Shown: positions 37,501 to 49,500 of the stretch, one piece after another
Numbering within the stretch: the first letter of the stretch is position 1
Layout of the letters: the number at the start of each line of letters is the position of its first letter
Assembly: GCF_932526225.1 (NCBI RefSeq)
Contig: NC_064045.1
Coordinates: forward strand, 6,215,498-6,275,497
Length of the DNA: 60,000 bases
Source of the DNA: Nematostella vectensis
Taxonomy: Eukaryota; Cnidaria; Anthozoa; Actiniaria; Edwardsiidae
Direction: 5' to 3'
Notes under the pieces: generated by a model
The model's database searches: none
What the model was told of the DNA's origin: nothing
What the model saw: only the letters and a program-made list of their open reading frames with translations
Program-made: the position numbers and the translations under genes

Positions 37501-40500
37501 CGACTTTCTACGGATCGACTCTCTTGAGTCTTGCCACTGACCCACTAACCCCGGCCGAACCTGCCTGTCGAACAAGATCCCCTTACAACCAATTGATGTT
37601 CTACCAACAGCCTTTGCCACATTGCTCTATAATAAACAATACTTCCACTGCCTTGTAGCTCATGCACTATAGCATATATGTATAGCTATGTCAATGGAAG
37701 TACTAAAGAGACGTCGGTCAAGTCGCTTTTTAGATAAGATTCTCTTTAGCTGCTGGAGACTTAGACGTATTCCTTGACAGACAGCAAGGCTCACTGATAG
37801 CTATAACCTTAGGCCAAGTAAAAATAAACAAATGTTTACGACCCCGCCCGAGTTTTTTTGGGGGCCGCTTCAACAAACTTTATCATTTGTTATTTTTAAC
37901 CAAAAGCCTATTAAACAATAAGAAATAACTTGTGGTACTGATTTAGAAAACATTGCAAAAGAACTAAAAATTCTAGTTTCGGTAATATATGACTTGCGAG
38001 TTGTCTTGAGAACAGTGTTAATACACCTCGTCATCGACATAAAGATATAAAATAAAAAGCCGCTCGCCCGCCCGCTAGATTTTTTTTAGAAATCCGACGG
38101 GAAGCATTTGTTTATTTTTACTTGGCCTAAGTGTCCCTCGATCATATCATCGCGCAAAAAGGGTTCCTGTCTGGGCAATTGGATGATAACTGTCGCGAAC
38201 AGCCATAACGAAGCACGAAGACAAACAATAACAAATAAATACGAAGACTGTACTAAACAGTAGTGTTGAGCTCGCTGTCATGTTGTCATTTTAAGCCCGC
38301 CATTGTATACATTCGGTCGAGAAGGACAAAAAGTCGATCCCCAAAAAGTCGATTCGTAGAAAGTCGATCCGTAGAAAGTCAATCCGTAAAAAGTCGATCC
38401 GTAGAAAGTCGATCCGTAAAAAGTCGATCCGTAAAAAGTCGATCCGTAGAAAATCGAAACAAAGAAAAACTTGAACACGATCCAGTAAAATATAAACACG
38501 AGCCTGCTAAAGAAAATGCGGCCGATCACATGGCCCTTCTAGGGCTCCGTATAAACGACTTTCAAAAGGTCTATTTCTCTATCCTTAAAAAATCTTCAAC
38601 TATCTGACTTTGCGTCCGCATCCCCTAGTCCACGAACCTGCACATCTTTTTAGAGTGGACTGTTGGCGTTTAGCATAAGGCTATGGTGTTCTCTTTTGCT
38701 TGTGTCATAGTGAGAACTAGTAATGATGACCCACGATTTTTTAAGATTTTTTTTTCTATTTTTCATTTCTCAGGTGATCACCCTTGAGGGATGGACAGAT
38801 ATTATGTATTATATTCAAGACGCCCACGGATTTTGGAATTTCATATATTTTGTCGTCTTAATCGTGGTAAGTTATCTCTTTATTCACTTGCCACCAACAA
38901 AAGATACGCTCACAAAATCCTAATTAGCTTCTTGCCAGCTTCCCATTTCTGACATATTATCGGTACATTCTTGGATTTGTACCGGCTGTTTGAGACAGTA
39001 CGATTTAGTCACATACGACCTATGAAATGTCTTAGCCTTGAATTTCACACCAGGACTTTCGCAGTCGAGCATTGTAAAGGAGTTGTAGGCTGATTTACAC
39101 TGTACGACTCGAGTTGTAGGGGTGTCGCGGGCAGGTCGCATACAAGCAAACCGTGCAGCCTAAATCATCCTTAACGAGAACGATTCCTGTTTGTTCATTT
39201 ATTCTCCTTATTTTACAGATCGGCTCGTATTTTATGACAAACCTCTGTCTGGTAGTGATAACCACGCAATTCCAGGAAACCAAACAACGCGAGAATGACT
39301 TGATGCGTCAAAGTCGCCGCAAACACACCACCAGCACCAGCACTATTGGGAGCAGCCGCTACGGGCGCGAAGGCTGCTGGTTAGAAATCCTCAAATGGAT
39401 CGGGCACGTCTATCGACACACGAAAAGGCGTCTGGGTAAAAAACTCAACATCAAATGCGCCGAGCCCGTAAGTAAAAGAACTCGTGTCACTCGCAAAAAG
39501 AAGCGAAGAAAAAAGAAGCTTGTTTACCATCATCATCACCATCATCATCATCACCACCACTACCACCACCACGTGCACTGTCCAGGCAATTGCCAGTACA
39601 ATACTGTTGGTACATTTTGTCCGATTCATGACGTTAGTTTACCACCAACTCCGAATGCCTCAAACGCGGACTTCAACAGTGGGGCGTCTACTTCTGAGCC
39701 GCCGGTATCTGGAGTGTCTGGAAATTCTCTAGCGGTACCAGCACTAGTTCGTGCCACAGTTCATAATGGTTCCGAGGAAGCGGAGCCAAAGGCGCCGGAG
39801 CTTCCGGGTGCGGTGCCGTCTGTTTCTATAGTTACAGGGTCCGCGTGTTCTGTACGGCCAGCGGCTTCACCTCTCATAGGTGAGAATTTTTCAGAAGTCA
39901 TTTGTAAAAGTAGAGGTTATTTTAAATAAGTACACAGCTGCTTTGTCTCCTATTATCTTTGTTCTACAAAGGAGTTCTTTTGTCTCTATTCTTCTCTTTC
40001 TTTGTGTCGAGGTGCGGATATTGTTCATTTGCCCAATCAAATTGCAGCTTGTAAGAGCTGCGTACTGACCCTTATTTTTTTGGTCTGCTAGATGATGCTT
40101 AGATGATAATTTAGAAAAAAACTAAAAATTTGACTGCCAGACGTAGATATGACAACTGCGCCAGCATGAAAACTGCCGCTCTCCAGCTCCGTTTCCATCT
40201 TAAATACGAGGATAGCTGTAATACAAAAATACTATCTATAAAATGAGTTTTGTATTTACACACTTTTTCGCATTTATCCCAAGATCTATATAGGCTCATC
40301 GAGGGGTCTTATGCCTTCTTAATGTAATGAGGTTGTAATGAAGAGGCGCCAGATAATACAGTTTAAGACATCACAAAAATAGAATGAAGGATTACCGTCA
40401 CAAATGACCATATTCAATTGACAGGTGAGATGTTAACAACAGCAACTGCAACAGTCAGCGTTAACGGCCAGCCCGCGATTGCCGACGTCACCGCTCACTC

Positions 40501-43500
40501 CTTCGTGTCAGCGGCATCTCTAACAGGCGCAGCCGCAACAGCAACAGCAAGTGCCGCGGCCACCGCTGTCATTCAGAACGCATGCGCATGCGCCGTGGGA
40601 CAACATCTCGATAAGGTAGCATTTGATAGTGGTTTACATAGCAGCGTATTTCCAATGAGAAGCATAGATATTTCGAATGCCATGTGTGTGTCATATCTTG
40701 TCGCTGTTTGAATTCGTGTCGTCGTTGTTGCAATAGGCTTGTATAGTGATTTTTCCTCTATTCCAGAGCGGTCACTTTTTGTTTTGTTTTAAAACGCATA
40801 TTGTTGTTGTTGTTGTTTATTTTTTGGTCTGTGTGTTGTTTTGTTTTTGCTATTTAATTTTGCTTGTTAGGTATTTGCTATTGCAACTTTTGCCCTTGCT
40901 ATTTATTTATTCAATTTTATTCCTTTTATTCCTTTATCCCACTTTTCCCAGGTGGAAAAGTTTGAGGCGGAGTACGTGTACGAAGAAGGGGAGGAGTCCG
41001 AGACGGACATGTCCGATGATGAAGACACGTCCGGGAGTAGTCCACGCCGCTGCGCCAAGTTCAGGGAAGGGTGTGCCTCTAGCGTGGACAGCAAGTGGTT
41101 TATGTACGTGATTATGGGTGCCATCTTTGTCAACACCCTGACCATGGGTATCGAGTATTACGGACAGGTAGGATAGCATGTAAATCTTAGTCTAAAGGTT
41201 GGGTGGTAAGTCATGCGCCATTGGGTTTGGGACAGTATGACCACGGGTATCGGGTATTACGGGCAGGTAAGACAGCATGTAAGACTAATGCTGCATTCAC
41301 ACCAAAACCGTGTTTAGTTAAACAAGGATTTTCTTTGCATGATAACTTGCCAAGTTTCTCATTGTGCTGAATTCTTACTAGCTAATTGAACACTTAGTAA
41401 CATGTACAGCACAGTCTACTCAGTTTTGTTCTCGGTTCTTTCCTCTCTTGGAAGTTTGAGATTTAAACCAGTTTAATTAAACCACCTTCAAACTGGTTTA
41501 AGTGCTGGTGTGAATGCGGTATTGGTCTAAAGGATGGGTGTTAAGTCATTATGAGCGCCATTGGGGTTGGGACACTATTGGCATTGTCATAGAGTATTAC
41601 GGTCAGGTAAGCATTTAGTGGGTGTTAAGTTCAGGTAAGATGACTAAAGGTAGAGGAAGATTTGGAGGATGGATGTGGGAGGGGGTCTGGGAACTAAAGA
41701 CATTATTGCGGCGCCAGGGGGTGGGGGGAACTGTTGTACCTCATCTCAACACTATAAGTAAATGTTGTGAACAAGCACGAAAGGCTAGGTAATTTTTAAG
41801 TTTATTTTGGATATCCACTTCGAGAGATGATATGCTCTTTTTATCAATGATATTTAAACACCCATTAAGACACAGAAACACATCTTACAAGTCAGACGTA
41901 GGCTAACAGACGCAGGTGTAAACGAACGGCTCTACTTATGAACACCTACTTGAAATCGCCTTCTGCTTTTTTATATTGGCAACATTACTATGAGCGTATG
42001 GCTCTTTTTAAGGACATCTCTTCGACTTCTTAAGGGTGTTGGGGCATTTCTCGTTACTTGGTGATTCGGTTGTTAGGCGCGCCCGCGCGATCATCCGGGA
42101 ACTTCACATTTTCCGATATTTTAAAAATTGTGCTTTTTAGGCACCCTCCTGAATAATGTTATAAAGCTACATTTATCATTGCAGATACTTCAACAGCTAA
42201 GATTATAGAATTTTTTTGTTGTGACGTAATGTGATGGTGTCATCAGCTGATGACGTCATCATCAAAATTTAGACATTGATAAACAATGAAGCCATGCCTA
42301 AATTCATTTTATTTGACAAATATTTGGCGGATTTACAACGTTTCAAAGTATCCTTAGCAACGGCCCTCAGAGAAATGTCCCAACACCCTTATGGTGTCCT
42401 GAAAGCACCATCTCTGTACTATAGGACGAATCCTATGTAGCTTGTCTCTAAACCATTACGTGACTCCCGCTCTTTTCTAGCCCCAGAAGATGACAGACGT
42501 GCTGGAGATCTTTAACTATATCTTCACTGCCATATTTGGCATCGAGATGATAATGAAACTGATTGGCCTTGGTTTCTATGGTTACATCAAGGACGCGTTC
42601 AATATCTTTGATGGCACAATCGTGATCATCAGGTTAGTGAGAATGCTTGTTGCAGTGATGATTATGATGATAATGATGGTGATGGCAACCATGATGATGA
42701 TAACTAAGATGATGATGATGATAACTAAGATGATGATGATGATGATGGCGATGATGGCGATGATGACGATGATGATGATGGCGATTGTCAAGATGAGATT
42801 TACAATAATGGCTATTATGCTCTTATGATAACTAAGATGATGATGATGATAACTAAGATGATGATGATTATGATGATGGTGATGCTGATGCAATGATGAT
42901 GACGATGGTGATAATGGTATTGGTAATGATGATTATGGTTATGATAATGTAAATAAAGGTAGTGACGGCAACGATTGCAATCAAATAGCTACAAATGATG
43001 CTGATTATGAAGATTTCGCCATGATAAGATTATAATATTTATGATCCGGTTATGATAGTGATGAAAATGCTAACTATGTTGTTTTTGACTGTTGACCGTG
43101 ACTGTATACTATGCACAATACGGTTTTCACACGATTTTATTGAGGGTAATACAAAAGTTCTCTTCATTGTTTCTCAAGCGTTGTTGAGCTGTTCGGTGAT
43201 GACGACAGTGGAATATCTGTACTCCGCTCATTCCGTCTCCTGCGCGTGTTCAAGCTCGTCCGGTTCCTTCCCGCGCTTCGTCGTCAACTCCTGGTGATGA
43301 TACACACCATGGATAACGTCATGACCTTCCTAGCCCTACTCGTCATCTTCATGTTCACCGCCAGTATTCTGGGTATGAACCTGTTTGGCGGGAAATACCG
43401 GTTTCCTAACGACGAGGGAGTCATGGAGACGTCAAGAGCTAACTTTGATGATCTATTCTGGGCGATTGTCACCGTGTTCCAGGTAAGTAACATTCTGTAT

Positions 43501-46500
43501 TCTACGTGTAGTCAATCTACGATAGTTCTAGGCCACAGGGTGTGATGGAAGCCGTACTGAAAAGTTCATTCGATGTGAACATCCAAAAAACAAGCATGAA
43601 GCAATTTCCTTTAGTCAATCTTCTTGGAATTTATAATTTAATGACGCTAGCGCACTTTTGGTAGTCTCGGCCACCTTGATTTCGGCCTGAGAAGAGAGAT
43701 CAAAATCACTGTTTTCAGAGGAAAGGATGTACATAATTGGAGATTTAAATAAGCAATAACAAAATAAAATGTTAATCGCTAGATTTAGAGATTTCAATAT
43801 GATGTTTACTAGATAAGCTATTACTCGTCCGTCATCCAGTAAGAAGAATTCCACCATTTTCACTCAAACTTGACTGGACTGACTGGATGAAGGTGTGATT
43901 GTTTTGCGTGCGTCAGTACTCGAAATCATACAGATCCTGTCACATGTCGGGACAAGTCAAGTTGTTGTGTGAATAGAGTATACCCTGACCCTAGAGTTTC
44001 AGAATATTAGTCCCCAAAAGACTCGTCTGATTCATGTTTACCAGCGACGCGAAAGGAATGAGCCAGACTGCAAAACGATCACTAGTTATTGACTTTGTAA
44101 CCTCGCCTCAGGTGCTGACCCAGGAAGACTGGAACATCGTGATGTATGATGGGATGCGTGCGACAAGCAAGTGGGCGGGGCTATACTTTATCCTTCTCAT
44201 GACGATTGGGAACTACATCTTGTTTAACCTGCTCGTCGCTATCTTAGTCGAGGGATTCGCATCAGCACCGGTATTTATGGTGACAATGTTTGTATGCTAG
44301 TGCGCTTTTAAAGTTAACTTATTGTACATACTCGCAAGGATAGTTTGGCTATCCTTGAGGGTCTTACTAGCAATGGTCGCATGCGATGCACAATTGGCAT
44401 CACGCTAGCCCGGTCGCAGCTTTAGATCTCACATGGATTTAAACTTCGTTCGAGTCAAAGGCAGCACCCCTACTTCCCCTGCAGTTCATTGCCGATGAAG
44501 TTTAACTGAGGCAAACCGGCTATGCTATGCTTATGAGTCTTAATAAGGACGAAACAGCCGTGGTGTCCATGTTGCCGAACTGTAAGGGTAATAAACTATG
44601 CTAGCGTCCCGTCTTGGCCCGACTGATGCCAATGCTTGTCTGCTTGTGTGCTATTGAAGTCTAATCTAACAACCGTTTTGACAAAGAAAAATGTACAAGC
44701 AAGAATACTGAACCCTGCAAAATCTCACAAGGTCTATCTATTCATTCTTTTAAAAAACGAATCTCCTGTTATTATTCCTGGATCATCCAATTCACATTTT
44801 GTTTAAACGGAAGGAGCTTGTAGTATACTCAAAAAAGTGTGAAACTCTACACGTTTTCACTACTCCATTTTATTGCAAAAAGTGGTTGTCGCTGATTTAT
44901 TAAAGACCAGTCTTTTGTAGTTTAATTTTCCGTTGCGCGACCTCAGCGAATTAAAAATCCTGGGTATTCCTCGGTGTTACGGAGAGCTTTGTTTTTGGTG
45001 CTCAAGGCCTTTGTACTCTATTCCATTGTCTCGTTCTTAGGTCTTTGTTTTTGGTTTTTGTTCCATTGTGTTTTTGGTGCTGGTGCTCCGTAACACCAAG
45101 AAACTACCAAAATCCTTGTCTCGTTTGGGAATGGCGCGTAGACAGTCAACCGTATATACCAATCGATTGCTTTCAAGTATTCACTGTCGAGTCATAAGCC
45201 CTTTAACTGCACACAGCAAGGCAACTGATTGGCCACGGTGGTATGATTGACTACGCACCATTCCCAGGCGAGAAGTGGATTTGAATTTTCTGCGGTCACA
45301 CAACAGCGAATTCAGCTATAAGGTTAGTGTGAACGTGAAGGTGGTGTGATCGTAAATTTAGTTCTGTACACGCACTGAGTGTGACCAAAACCGAAACCTC
45401 GTTTAATAACGGATCAATGGAATGTGTAGAAAATATCCAAACCCCCCTCCCTCCCATGGAGAGGTATGACCCCCACCCCCCTTAAAATTTCCAACCCCCT
45501 AGAAAAGAAAAACGGGCATTTCTGCCCCTCCCCTCCCCCCACCTCCCCGCTGGAAATTCTTGCACGTTCTAATTTCCAATTCCCTTCATGAGGGGGGTGG
45601 ATATTTTCTGGAACTACATAATTTAAAATAAAGCATGTGCATGGCTAATGACCAATGTGATAAAAGCAAGTGATATTGCTGGCTCGTTCATTAAGTTTGC
45701 TCTATCTTCCCGGTTACCAGGCTCGCGGTGAGAGCACGGCCAGTCTCCGTCCAACACCGTGCCCGAGGACTGAGTACCAGCTTGCTGAGATCAACTACAA
45801 AGAGAGACTGGAGTCACAACGGCTTAAATGCCACAGCAAGCCCAAAGTTTGTATCAGTCCAACACCGTCCGTAATGTACGCCGAACAGGCCGGGTACGAC
45901 TCCGAAGGAAATTACGACTACCCTCCGAAAAGTCCACGAAGATCATCGTTACCCGAATTATTTACAAAGAAATGTCCGATTCCGGAATTAGACCTGAGCT
46001 CAGTCCCAGTCACCCCGTGCATGTCCCCCACAGTCACCGAAAAACCTAATCCGTTCTGCCCCCCAGCGGGGAGGACTCAGGTTTTTGTGAACAGTCGTAC
46101 GCCATCGGAGAATGATATGGAAAAGACAGGCGAAGATGAAGCTGTTACGGTAAGAATTCAGAATGAGCTACAGATGAAGTCTTGGGGACATATGCAAGTG
46201 TTAACTACTTTGTTCCGCAGGACAACCCGACTGTTGACATCAAAGTTCCGACGTCATGCTGCTCCAAGCGTGCTGATTGGTCGCTTTACGTATTTGCACC
46301 AGACAACAGGTACACACTGTTTGATAGACAACAGGTGAATACTCTTCGATAAACGACAGGTACATAATGTTCGATAGACAACAGGTACTTACTGTTTAAT
46401 AGACAACAGGTACATACTGTTCGATAGACAACAGGTGAATACTGTTCGATAGACAACTGGTACATACTGTTCGATAGACAACAGGTGAATACTGTTTGAT

Positions 46501-49500
46501 GGACAACAGGTGAATATTTTTGTTCAATAGACGTCCATTTTATGTGATGTTTCTGATACGTCAGAGAGATGATATTGGATACGTCGCTTTCCACATGAAG
46601 TAAAATGATTTTTTGTTTTCTTAGATTTCGCATGCTGAACAAGGAGCTTTACCAGAACAAATGGTTTGACCGAACCGTTCTTCTCTTCATTCTTTTAAAT
46701 TGCGTTGTCATGGCACTGGAAGGGCCTTCTGTACTGCCAGGTAGCTTGGTATGTATACATTCCTCCTGTATTTGTATGCACACAGCTTAGTATGTATTCA
46801 GTTCTCTAGTATTGTGGGATGTACAAATTGGTATGTATACATTCCTCCTGTATTTGTATGCACACAGCTTAGTATGTATTCAGTTCTCTAGTATTGTGGG
46901 ATGTACAAATTGGTATGTATACATTCCTCCTGTATTTGTATGCACACAGCTTAGTATGTATTCAGTTCTCTAGTATTGTGGGATGTACAAATTGGTATGT
47001 ATATATTCCTCCTGTATTTGTATGCACACAGCTTAGTATGTATTCAGTTCTCTAGTATTGTGGGATGTACAAATTGGTATGTATACATTCCTCCTGTATT
47101 TGTATGCACACAGCTTAGTATGTATTCAGTTCTCTAGTATTGTGGGATGTACAAATTGGTATGTATATATTCCTCCTGTATTTGTATGCACACAGCTTAG
47201 TATGTATTCAGTTCTCTAGTATTGTGGGATGTACAAATTGGTATGTATATATTCCTCCTGTATTTGTATGCACACAGCTTAGTATGTATTCAGTTCTCTA
47301 GTATTGTGGGATGTACAAATTGGTATGTATATATTCCTCCTGTATTTGTATGCACACAGCTTAGTATGTATTCAGTTCTCTAGTACTGAATGTACAAATT
47401 GGTATGTATATATTCCTCCTGTATTTGTATGCACACAGCTTAGTATGTATTCAGTTCTCTAGTATTGTGGGATGTACAAATTGGTATGTATATATTCCTC
47501 CTGTATTTGTATGCACACAGCTTAGTATGTATTCAGTTCTCTAGTATTGTGGGATGTACAAATTGGTATGTATATATTCCTCCTGTATTTGTATGCACAC
47601 AGCTTAGTATGTATTCAGTTCTCTAGTATTGTGGGATGTACAAATTGGTATGTATATATTCCTCCTGTATTTGTATGCACACAGCTTAGTATGTATTCAG
47701 TTCTCTAGTACTGAATGTACAAATTGGTATGTATATATTCCTCCTGTATTTGTATGCACACAGCTTAGTATGTATTCAGTTCTCTAGTACTGAATGTAAA
47801 AATTGGTATGTATATATTCCTCCTGTATTTGTATGCACACAGCTTAGTATGTATTCAGTTCTCTAGTACTGAATGTAAAAATTGGTATGTATATATTCCT
47901 CCTGTATTTGTATGCACACAGCTTAGTATGTATTCAGTTCTCTAGTACTGAATGTACAAATTGGTATGTATATATTCCTCCTGTATTTGTATGCACACAG
48001 CTTAGTATGTATTCAGTTCTCTAGTACTGAATGTACAAATTGGTATGTATATATTCCTCCTGTATTTGTATGCACACAGCTTAGTATGTATTCAGTTCTC
48101 TAGTACTGAATGTACAAATTGGTATGTATATATTCCTCCTGTATTTGTATGCACACAGCTTAGTATGTATTCAGTTCTCTAGTACTGAATGTACAAATTG
48201 GTATGTATACATTCCCCCTGTATTTGTATGCACACAGCTTTGGATGTATTCAGTTCTCTAGTATTGTGGGATGTACAAATTGGTATGTATACATTCCCCC
48301 TGTATTTGTATGCACACAGCTTTGGATGTATTCAGTTCTCTAGTACTGAATTTACAAATTGGTATGTATACAGTTCTCTAGTATTGTGGGATGTACAAAT
48401 TGGTATGTATACATTCCTCCTGTATTTGTATGCACACAGCTTAGTATGTATTCAGTTCTCTAGTATTGTGGGATGTACAAATTGGTATGTATACATTCCC
48501 CCTGTATTTGTATGCACACAGCTTTGGATGTATTCAGTTCTCTAGTACTGAATTTACAAATTGGTATGTATACAGTTCTCTAGTATTGTGGGATGTACAA
48601 ATTGGTATGTATACTTTCCTCCTGTATTTTTATGCACACAGCTTAGTTTGTATACAGTTCTCTAGTACTGGAATGTACAAATTGGTATGTATACATTCCT
48701 CCTGTATTTGTATGCACACAGCTTAGTATGTATATCGTTCTCTAGTACTAAAATGTACAAATTGGTATAGATACAGTTCTCTAGTACTGGAATGTACAGG
48801 CAGCGAGGTTTCTTATAGACAGTTTTTCTTTCCAGGAGCGACGGGTGATTGACATCTGTATGTATGTGTTTCTGGGGATATTCACTATCGAGATGATGGT
48901 TAAGGTATGTAGTGTCTTTATACGTTCTTTATCATCATCATCATTATTATAATCGTTGTCGTCGTTGTTGTTGTTTTTATCGTCGTCGTCGTCATCATTA
49001 TACTTATAAAAAGGCTCCATTATACTTATAAAAAGGTCCACTTATCAACTTATCTTGTCTGTGCTTCCAGGTAATCGCCTTGGGTTTGTGGATAGGGCCT
49101 GACGCGTACCTGCGCAGTGGCTGGAATGTCATGGACGGCTTCCTGGTGGTCATCTCGTGGGTGGACGTGATCGTGACCGCGACCACTAACGGACAGAACA
49201 GCATTCTGGGGGTCCTGAGGGTATTCCGTGCTCTACGAACATTGAGGCCATTACGGTAAGGCTATAAATCCATATAAACAGCACACGAGGCCGTGGCCAT
49301 TGTGGAAAGGCTGGAAACAGGTGTAAGCACCTGGTGTAAGGCCAAAGTTCCGTGTAAAAAGTGCAAAAAGAAATTGTGGTAAGGCTTACAAAACGTGTAA
49401 ATACCGCAATAACTTATTGTGACATGGCTAAAAGAACGTGTAAACAGCCACTGGCCCGTGTAAAGATCGCCCAACTTTGCTGTTAAAACCTCGCTTAAAC

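Larger units (their letters stand above)
36012..38773 (+). other. Cav3 intron 4 (2.8 kb), dense with short transposons
   Basis: Holds the MITEs at 36179-36403 and 36501-36835 and the 15-bp-repeat transposon at 37261-38551 with a nested element. ATACGATTTTTAAATCGTAT at about 36895-36915 is a short palindrome followed by ATCGTATATA repeats. Confidence 0.75.
44271..45720 (+). other. Cav3 intron 11, with two inverted-repeat elements
   Basis: Contains MITEs at 45126-45266 and 45425-45617. CGGTGTTACGGAG (about 44972) and CTCCGTAACACC (about 45088) form another inverted pair. Otherwise nothing is recognised. Confidence 0.65.

Noticed and set aside
37283-37658. Short frames with Phe-Leu-Arg-Ile-Asp or Phe-Tyr-Gly-Ser-Thr repeats
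   Set aside because: 15-bp repeats are a multiple of three, so all frames stay open; they are transposon arms.
42490-42893. Met/Ile-rich frames on both strands
   Set aside because: They are exon 9 read through its donor into a GATGAT microsatellite, or its antisense.
48189-48726. Plus-strand frames of 86-118 residues
   Set aside because: Repeat translation within the exon 14 donor-anchored array.
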